Assembly (NCBI GenBank): GCA_020217065.1
Contig: JAIWOB010000073.1
Span: 1-10,000 of the forward strand
Source of the DNA: Chloroflexota bacterium
Lineage (GTDB): Bacteria > Chloroflexota > Anaerolineae > Anaerolineales > Villigracilaceae
DNA length: 10,000 nucleotides
Reading direction: 5' to 3'
Of this stretch, positions 6,899 through 10,000 are shown in pieces; within the stretch, counting starts at the first letter, position 1; the number at the start of each line of letters is the position of its first letter. The position numbers and the translations under genes are program-made. The notes beneath the pieces are model-generated. The model saw only the letters and a program-made list of their open reading frames with translations. It had not been told where the DNA came from and did no database searches.

Positions 6899-7839
6899 CA
6901 CGGGGCTTGAGTTGAGGCGATTTTTAAGGTTTGAAGCATCGAGCTGAAAAGCGGCAGAAGGGACGGTTTCAAATCGCCGAGGGTGGTTAGCGTGATGGTT
7001 TGCAATCCTTTTCCAGTGTTGAATACCGCTTGATTTTGATAAAGCGGGACGTTGACGCCGGCGGCGTTTTCAAACGAAGAGACCGCTTCGATGACGCCCA
7101 TTTGAACTCCGCCTGAAGCGGATGTCACTGTCACCGCGCTGGCTTCGAACCGGAACGCTCCCACTGCGCTGGGGATTTTCCCCGCAATCGCTTGCACGTC
7201 AGCCAGCGGGTTGATGGTTGAAAGGGCTTTCCCCGCCTCGAAGGAGAATCGCATTTCGGTTACGAATTCGTTTTGAATATCGGACGGCTTTATGTCCAAC
7301 GCCAGCAGACGTAAGATTTGCGGATTTTCGTTTTGAATGCCGAGCAGGGCTTGGCGAATATGCTCGTTGCCGGCTTCCGGCAGGGTGAGGGCGTCCGCAT
7401 ATTCCTTGCCGTTTACGCGCACGGCAAGCCAACCGGCGGGCAGTTTAATTTCATAACCGGCCAGGTTGTCTTTGAATAGCAGAGAGCCGTCGCTTTGCTG
7501 GATGAATTCGCTTGCGGAAGGATTTGTCTCTGTAGGCGGGGGCGTCAGCGTGAGGGTTGGGCTGGGCGCAGGGCTGGGCGTGGCGGATGGCGTTTCGGTG
7601 GCGGTGGGCGCGCTGACAACGATGACTTCAGCCGGAGCGGGAGTGGGCGCGGCTTCGGCTGTCTGCGCGATGGCGGCGGCAACCGTCGCCTCGACCATCA
7701 TTTCGATTGCCGCGCTGTCCACCGTCAACGTGGGAAGCGGAACTGCGGGAGCGGCGGGAGCGGCGGCGCCTGGCAAGACGCAGGCGGCAGCCGCAGTCAA
7801 CAGAATCGAAGCAGCCAGAAGGGTTCGTTTGCTGTTCAT
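6898..7839 (-). CDS. Putative lipoprotein, first gene of the five-gene minus-strand run
   Basis: With the ATG at 7839 there are 313 residues. The signal peptide MNSKRTLLAASILLTAAAAC ends at lipobox Cys C20. Residues 21-110 are a low-complexity Ala/Pro/Thr spacer that includes an AAIAQT segment much like one in the lipoprotein encoded at 1545-2624. Residues 115-313 form a globular domain beginning GYEIKLPAGWLAV, an opening typical of PsbP/DUF1795-like folds; that fold is an inference and no catalytic motif is seen. A GAGG eight bases upstream supports this start. An in-frame ATG at 7911 would add 24 residues read through the terminator hairpin, has no ribosome binding site, and would ruin the signal peptide. 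The stop overlaps the start of the phosphodiesterase gene, so the two are translated together. It may be a membrane-tethered sensor or partner of that enzyme, which is speculation. Confidence 0.87.
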   Translation of the reverse strand: MNSKRTLLAASILLTAAAACVLPGAAAPAAPAVPLPTLTVDSAAIEMMVEATVAAAIAQTAEAAPTPAPAEVIVVSAPTATETPSATPSPAPSPTLTLTPPPTETNPSASEFIQQSDGSLLFKDNLAGYEIKLPAGWLAVRVNGKEYADALTLPEAGNEHIRQALLGIQNENPQILRLLALDIKPSDIQNEFVTEMRFSFEAGKALSTINPLADVQAIAGKIPSAVGAFRFEASAVTVTSASGGVQMGVIEAVSSFENAAGVNVPLYQNQAVFNTGKGLQTITLTTLGDLKPSLLPLFSSMLQTLKIASTQAP

Positions 7840-7861
7840 GGAATTTCCTCGAAGGGTGGAA

Positions 7862-7905
7862 TAAAAAAGCCTCACGGCTATTATAGCCGAGAGGCTTCTT
7901 TTTGA
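7862..7905. terminator. Bidirectional terminator hairpin between rrf2-type gene and the lipoprotein operon
   Basis: AAGCCTC (7867-7873) pairs with GAGGCTT (7891-7897), then an A-A mismatch, then CGGCTA (7875-7880) pairs with TAGCCG (7884-7889) around a three-base loop. A runs of bases flank the left side (T-rich on the minus strand: TTTTTTATT) and CTTTTT the right side, so it can terminate on either strand. On the minus strand it closes the Rrf2-type gene, whose stop is about 20 bases upstream. It may also act as an attenuator, since the next gene starts only about 28 bases further on. Confidence 0.85.
7880..7885 (-). promoter_or_regulatory. Perfect TATAAT in the terminator loop, possible promoter of the operon
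   Basis: The minus strand reads TATAAT across the apex of the hairpin, 40 bases before the ATG at 7839, an ordinary distance for a -10 box. The -35 position is poor (AATTCA at a 17-base spacing, two of six matches) and there is no extended -10 TG. It is the best promoter-like element between the Rrf2-type gene and the operon, but a perfect hexamer can arise by chance in an AT-rich loop. Confidence 0.35.
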
Positions 7906-7917
7906 ATTCATGCGGAT

Positions 7918-8325
7918 TTACGCTGCGTTTTGCGCCAGCACATCTGAGAAATTTGTGTTTTTCAACCTGCTTACCAGTTGCTCGTGCGCTTCGCACCAGA
8001 CGGGGCGCAGGGGACAATCGTCGCTAAAAGAGCAGACGCCGTTTTCTCCGACGCATTCGTTCAATTGAATCGGACCGTCAATCGCCTCAATAACTTCGAG
8101 CAGCGAAATATCCTTCGGGTCGCGCGCCAGCGTTACGCCGCCGCGCGCGCCGCGCGAGGTGTGTAGCAATCCGGCGATGGACAATTGCGAAACGATTTTG
8201 GCGAGAAAAGACGGAGGAATATGCTGTTCGTCTGCGATAACATTGGTGGCGACGCGTTGGTCTCCGTGGCGGGCAAGGTGCAACACCGCGCGAACTGCAT
8301 AGTCTGCTTGACGTGTAATTTGCAT
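7918..8325 (-). CDS. Rrf2 family transcriptional regulator with Fe-S-type cysteine cluster
   Basis: A 135-residue DNA-binding protein of the family that includes IscR, NsrR and RirA. The N-terminal winged helix starts MQITRQADYAVRAVLHLA, the standard family opening, and contains IPPSFLAKIVSQL (recognition region, residues 36-48) and TSRGARGGVTLAR (wing, 56-68). Cysteines C91, C98 and C104 are in the position where IscR and NsrR bind an iron-sulfur cluster, so sensing of redox state, nitric oxide or Fe-S status is likely. The spacing is C-x6-C-x5-C instead of the common C-x5-C-x5-C, and C111 is an extra Cys. The ATG at 8325 follows AAGAGGT at a spacing of about four bases. A start 24 codons upstream is rejected, because it would lie in the promoter and precede the family N-terminus. 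Its closest named relative cannot be told by eye. Confidence 0.94.
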   Translation of the reverse strand: MQITRQADYAVRAVLHLARHGDQRVATNVIADEQHIPPSFLAKIVSQLSIAGLLHTSRGARGGVTLARDPKDISLLEVIEAIDGPIQLNECVGENGVCSFSDDCPLRPVWCEAHEQLVSRLKNTNFSDVLAQNAA

Positions 8326-8329
8326 ACAA

Positions 8330-8348
8330 ACCTCTTGATAAAACAGGT
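8330..8348 (-). promoter_or_regulatory. Imperfect dyad over the ribosome binding site of the Rrf2-type gene, possible autoregulatory operator
   Basis: On the minus strand ACCTGTT-n5-AAGAGGT forms two seven-base arms with one mismatch. The right arm is the Shine-Dalgarno sequence of the Rrf2-type gene. An A/T-rich centre flanked by ACCT...AGGT recalls Rrf2-family operators, and many family members repress themselves. Direct binding is an inference. A second small dyad, GGTA-n5-TACC, partly overlaps it at 8346-8358. Confidence 0.4.
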
Positions 8349-8368
8349 AATTTCTACCGACAAACACG

Positions 8369-8397
8369 ATTTTATTGTGAATCCCGTTTCCGGGCAA
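8369..8397 (-). promoter_or_regulatory. Sigma70-type promoter of the Rrf2-type gene
   Basis: On the minus strand TTGCCC (8397-8392, four of six against TTGACA) and TAAAAT (8374-8369, five of six against TATAAT) are exactly 17 bases apart. Transcription would start near 8362, giving a leader of about 37 bases before the ATG at 8325. The spacer holds the small palindrome CCCG-GAAA-CGGG (8394-8383), which overlaps the -35 box and could be part of an operator. Confidence 0.6.
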
Positions 8398-8404
8398 GTG
8401 ATGG

Positions 8405-8427
8405 AGGTCACGGATAAATTATGACCT
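8405..8427. repeat. Perfect inverted repeat AGGTCA-n11-TGACCT upstream of the Rrf2-type promoter
   Basis: Two perfect six-base arms (8405-8410 and 8422-8427) flank an A/T-rich spacer. The site sits 8 bases upstream of the proposed -35 box and 10 bases from the sortase terminator. Its place fits a regulator or activator binding site for the rrf2 promoter. No protein is known to bind it. Confidence 0.4.
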
Positions 8428-8435
8428 TTTGCTCC

Positions 8436-8477
8436 GAAATAAAAACGTCCCGAAGGCTGAGAAAAACCTTCGGGACG
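8436..8477 (-). terminator. Strong intrinsic terminator of the sortase gene
   Basis: Read on the minus strand, CGTCCCGAAGG (8477-8467) and CCTTCGGGACG (8456-8446) form a perfect 11-base-pair stem with a 10-base loop, followed by TTTTTATTT (8445-8437). It starts 15 bases after the stop of the sortase fusion gene. The run of As at 8461-8466 in the plus-strand loop gives no proper T-tract on that strand, so it acts in the minus direction only. Confidence 0.93.
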
Positions 8478-8492
8478 GCGTTTCAAGCAGGC

Positions 8493-10000
8493 TTATTTCT
8501 GAGGAATAACGCTTATTAATACGGCGCGCACCATGCGGCGGTATTGATAAGCGCCGTTTTGCTTGTTGTAATCTTCGCAGGTGACGAGGGTGACCCAGTC
8601 GTATTCCTGATGTTTGAACACGGCGGAGACGTTGAGGGGGGATATCTTTCGATTTTCCTGTATTTGATAGACAAAGGTTTGTCCGCCGGCGTGCAGATAG
8701 ATGAAATCGCCTTTTCTCAGCCCCTTAATGTCGGAGAAAGGACCAAGGTTATTGTCCGCATTGACTACATGGGCGGTCAGGACGGTGTTTCCGCTCCAGG
8801 TTGGGTAGGCGGAGCCTTCAAGGTATGCCACGCCGTCTTGCAGCCAGGTCAGGTCCCAGCCGTTTTCGGTCAGGGGGGCGCCGACGATGGGGAAGTTAAT
8901 GCCCAGCGTGGGAATCTCGATTCTCATTCCGTTCATGGGCTTATAGGCTTTGTCTGCCGGCTGGGCGGGAAGGAGGGTAAACTGATTGGGGGCAAAACCG
9001 GTCACTGGGATAAGGACTCCGCCGCCGGCAAGGCTTGCGGCGTTTACCCTGGCGCCCCTGCCCCCTCCGTTCCCTCCGCCGCCGGTGTTGCCGCCTGTGT
9101 TTCCGTTATTGTTGATGAAAACCGTGAAGTTGCGGATGAAGTCGGTGCCGGGCGTTGTTCCATCGCCTGCCAGTCGCAAATTATTGTCTACAATATCCAC
9201 AATGGAGGTCGTGCCGCAGACGAAGAGGCGGTAGTTGCCGTTTGAGAGCGGGAGACCGCTGTTGATGGAGAGAGTCGAGACGAAGGGACCCGCCCCGCCG
9301 CCGTTGGCGTATGTGACTGAATTGATGGTGATGGCGGTGTCCTGCGCGCTGACGCCGGTATTGCAAGCGGTGGTTTGGAAACCGTCGCCGTTGTCGCGGA
9401 CGAGCATGTAGTTTGCCGGGTTGGTCACGTCGTTCGGTCCGCCGCCCGCGTACACGTCCTGATTGAAGCGCACGAGAATCTGGGTGATTCCCACGCCGAC
9501 GACTTCGAAGTCGTTCAAAACGCCGTCGCCGGTATCCGCCACGGTGTTGACGCCGTTGGAGATGACCTGGGGCGCGGTGTTGCCAACCGTGATATCGAAG
9601 GTCTGGTCGTCGGTTAATGTCCCATCGCTGACCTGAAGGGCGATGTTATAGACCCCCACTTGGCTGCTGTTCGGCGTCCCGCTCAGGGTGGCGGTGCGGT
9701 CGCCGTTGTCGGTTAAGGTGAGCCAGGCGGGCAGCGGGGCGGTTGCCGTGATAGTCAGGGTGTCGGCGGCGTCCGGGTCTGTCGTTGTGATGTTGTAAAC
9801 GTAAGGAACGCTTTCACCGGCGGCGGTGACCGGGGCGCTGGTAAAGGAGGGCGCGTCGTTCACGTCGGTGACGTTGATGGTGAAGGACTGTTCCACTGGC
9901 ACGGCTGTCCCGTCGCTGACGCGCAGCACAACGAGGTGCGCGCCGATATCGGCGTTGGTGGGCGTTCCGCTCAGGGCGGCGGTGCGGTTGCCGTTATCCA
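8493..10000 (-). CDS. Large surface protein with Ig/cadherin-like repeats and C-terminal sortase domain, 3' part
   Basis: The frame stays open to the right edge, so the start lies beyond it; 501 residues are visible. Numbering from the edge, residues 1-140 hold Ig/cadherin-like units of the He_PIG type (LSGTP, VSDGT, NDAP motifs), repeating every 96 residues. About 141-295 resemble an SbsA-type Ig domain (ILVRFNQDV, NPANY, LSNGNYRLFVCGT). A Gly/Asn-rich linker follows at 298-316. Then LIPVTGFAP (329-337) looks like a sorting signal, and residues 356-501 are a sortase domain with the full triad: H410 (TAHVV), C474 (LVTCED) and an Arg in QYRRMVR (487 or 488). Sortases join surface proteins to one another or to the envelope by transpeptidation. 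No membrane segment follows, so any anchor must be upstream. A sortase-like domain is certain; sortase class is not. Confidence 0.92.
   Translation of the reverse strand, partial: DNGNRTAALSGTPTNADIGAHLVVLRVSDGTAVPVEQSFTINVTDVNDAPSFTSAPVTAAGESVPYVYNITTTDPDAADTLTITATAPLPAWLTLTDNGDRTATLSGTPNSSQVGVYNIALQVSDGTLTDDQTFDITVGNTAPQVISNGVNTVADTGDGVLNDFEVVGVGITQILVRFNQDVYAGGGPNDVTNPANYMLVRDNGDGFQTTACNTGVSAQDTAITINSVTYANGGGAGPFVSTLSINSGLPLSNGNYRLFVCGTTSIVDIVDNNLRLAGDGTTPGTDFIRNFTVFINNNGNTGGNTGGGGNGGGRGARVNAASLAGGGVLIPVTGFAPNQFTLLPAQPADKAYKPMNGMRIEIPTLGINFPIVGAPLTENGWDLTWLQDGVAYLEGSAYPTWSGNTVLTAHVVNADNNLGPFSDIKGLRKGDFIYLHAGGQTFVYQIQENRKISPLNVSAVFKHQEYDWVTLVTCEDYNKQNGAYQYRRMVRAVLISVIPQK
8997..9014 (-). other. 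Internal LIPVTG sorting-signal-like motif
   Basis: Codes for Leu-Ile-Pro-Val-Thr-Gly between the Gly-rich linker and the sortase domain of the same protein. IPVTG fits the (I/L)(P/A)xTG pattern recognised by class C sortases and is close to LPxTG. In ordinary substrates this motif is followed by a membrane helix and basic tail; here a sortase domain takes that place. Cleavage between Thr and Gly is hypothetical. Confidence 0.55.
9561..9998 (-). repeat. 288-base tandem repeat encoding 96-residue Ig/cadherin-like units
   Basis: Bases 9671-9710 and 9959-9998 agree at 35 of 40 positions, exactly 288 bases apart, and code for the matching segments DNGDRTATLSGTP and DNGNRTAALSGTP. The following VSDGT and QTF/QSF blocks also repeat. 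One whole unit (9711-9998) and about half of a second (9561-9710) are visible, and more copies probably lie past the right edge. Confidence 0.8.

Noticed and set aside
8326..8397. Upstream ATG for the Rrf2-type gene giving 159 residues
   Set aside because: It would be translated from inside the proposed promoter; the family N-terminus MQITRQADYAV and a ribosome binding site mark the ATG at 8325.
8405..8427. AGGTCA-n11-TGACCT as a mobile-element end or integration site
   Set aside because: No direct target duplication, transposase or integrase is nearby; a regulatory dyad is simpler.
8544..9245. A 233-codon open frame on the plus strand opposite the sortase gene
   Set aside because: It lies wholly antisense to a frame with a complete sortase triad and Ig motifs, shows no known motif, and reflects the GC-rich third codon positions of the real gene.
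9561..10000. CRISPR-like or non-coding repeat array
   Set aside because: The 288-base period keeps the reading frame and codes for Ig/cadherin-like units inside one long gene.

Overview
This window looks like ordinary chromosomal DNA from an uncultured Chloroflexota bacterium, most likely of the Anaerolineae. The reasons are a moderately GC-rich sequence, lipoproteins with long Ala/Thr/Pro-rich stretches behind a lipobox Cys, and a sortase preceded by an (I/L)PxTGFAP-type motif and Ig-like repeats. The lineage is inferred from style only; no marker gene is present. No RNA gene, insertion sequence, prophage or CRISPR array was seen.

Left part, plus strand (1-3430): the 3' end of panB and a complete panE form a pantothenate (vitamin B5/CoA) pair that makes pantoate. 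Next is a strange lipoprotein gene with a tyrosine cluster and a long coiled coil, closed by a strong intrinsic terminator at 2640-2690. Then comes radC, a JAMM-motif protein.

Middle part, minus strand (7839 down to 3440): five genes are packed with overlaps or gaps of at most 25 bases and are almost certainly one transcript. In order they encode a lipoprotein, a lipoprotein of the alkaline phosphatase/nucleotide pyrophosphatase superfamily, an auxin-efflux-carrier-family permease, a membrane-anchored HELAH zinc peptidase and an acylphosphatase. Four of the five products are predicted to sit in or outside the membrane. The operon converges on radC with only 9 bases between the stops.

Right part, minus strand: an Rrf2-family regulator with an Fe-S-type cysteine cluster lies upstream of the operon. 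A hairpin that can terminate transcription in both directions separates them, and its loop carries a perfect TATAAT on the operon's strand. Upstream of rrf2 are a good sigma70-type promoter and several dyads. The window ends inside a large surface protein made of Ig/cadherin-like repeats, an SbsA-type Ig domain, a Gly-rich linker, an internal IPVTG motif and a complete catalytic sortase domain. Its start lies beyond the right edge and its gene is closed by a perfect 11-bp terminator hairpin.

The most unusual element is the sortase that carries its own sorting-signal-like motif. The tyrosine-cluster lipoprotein and the terminator with an embedded promoter element follow. Most of the remaining genes are recognisable housekeeping or cell-envelope genes.
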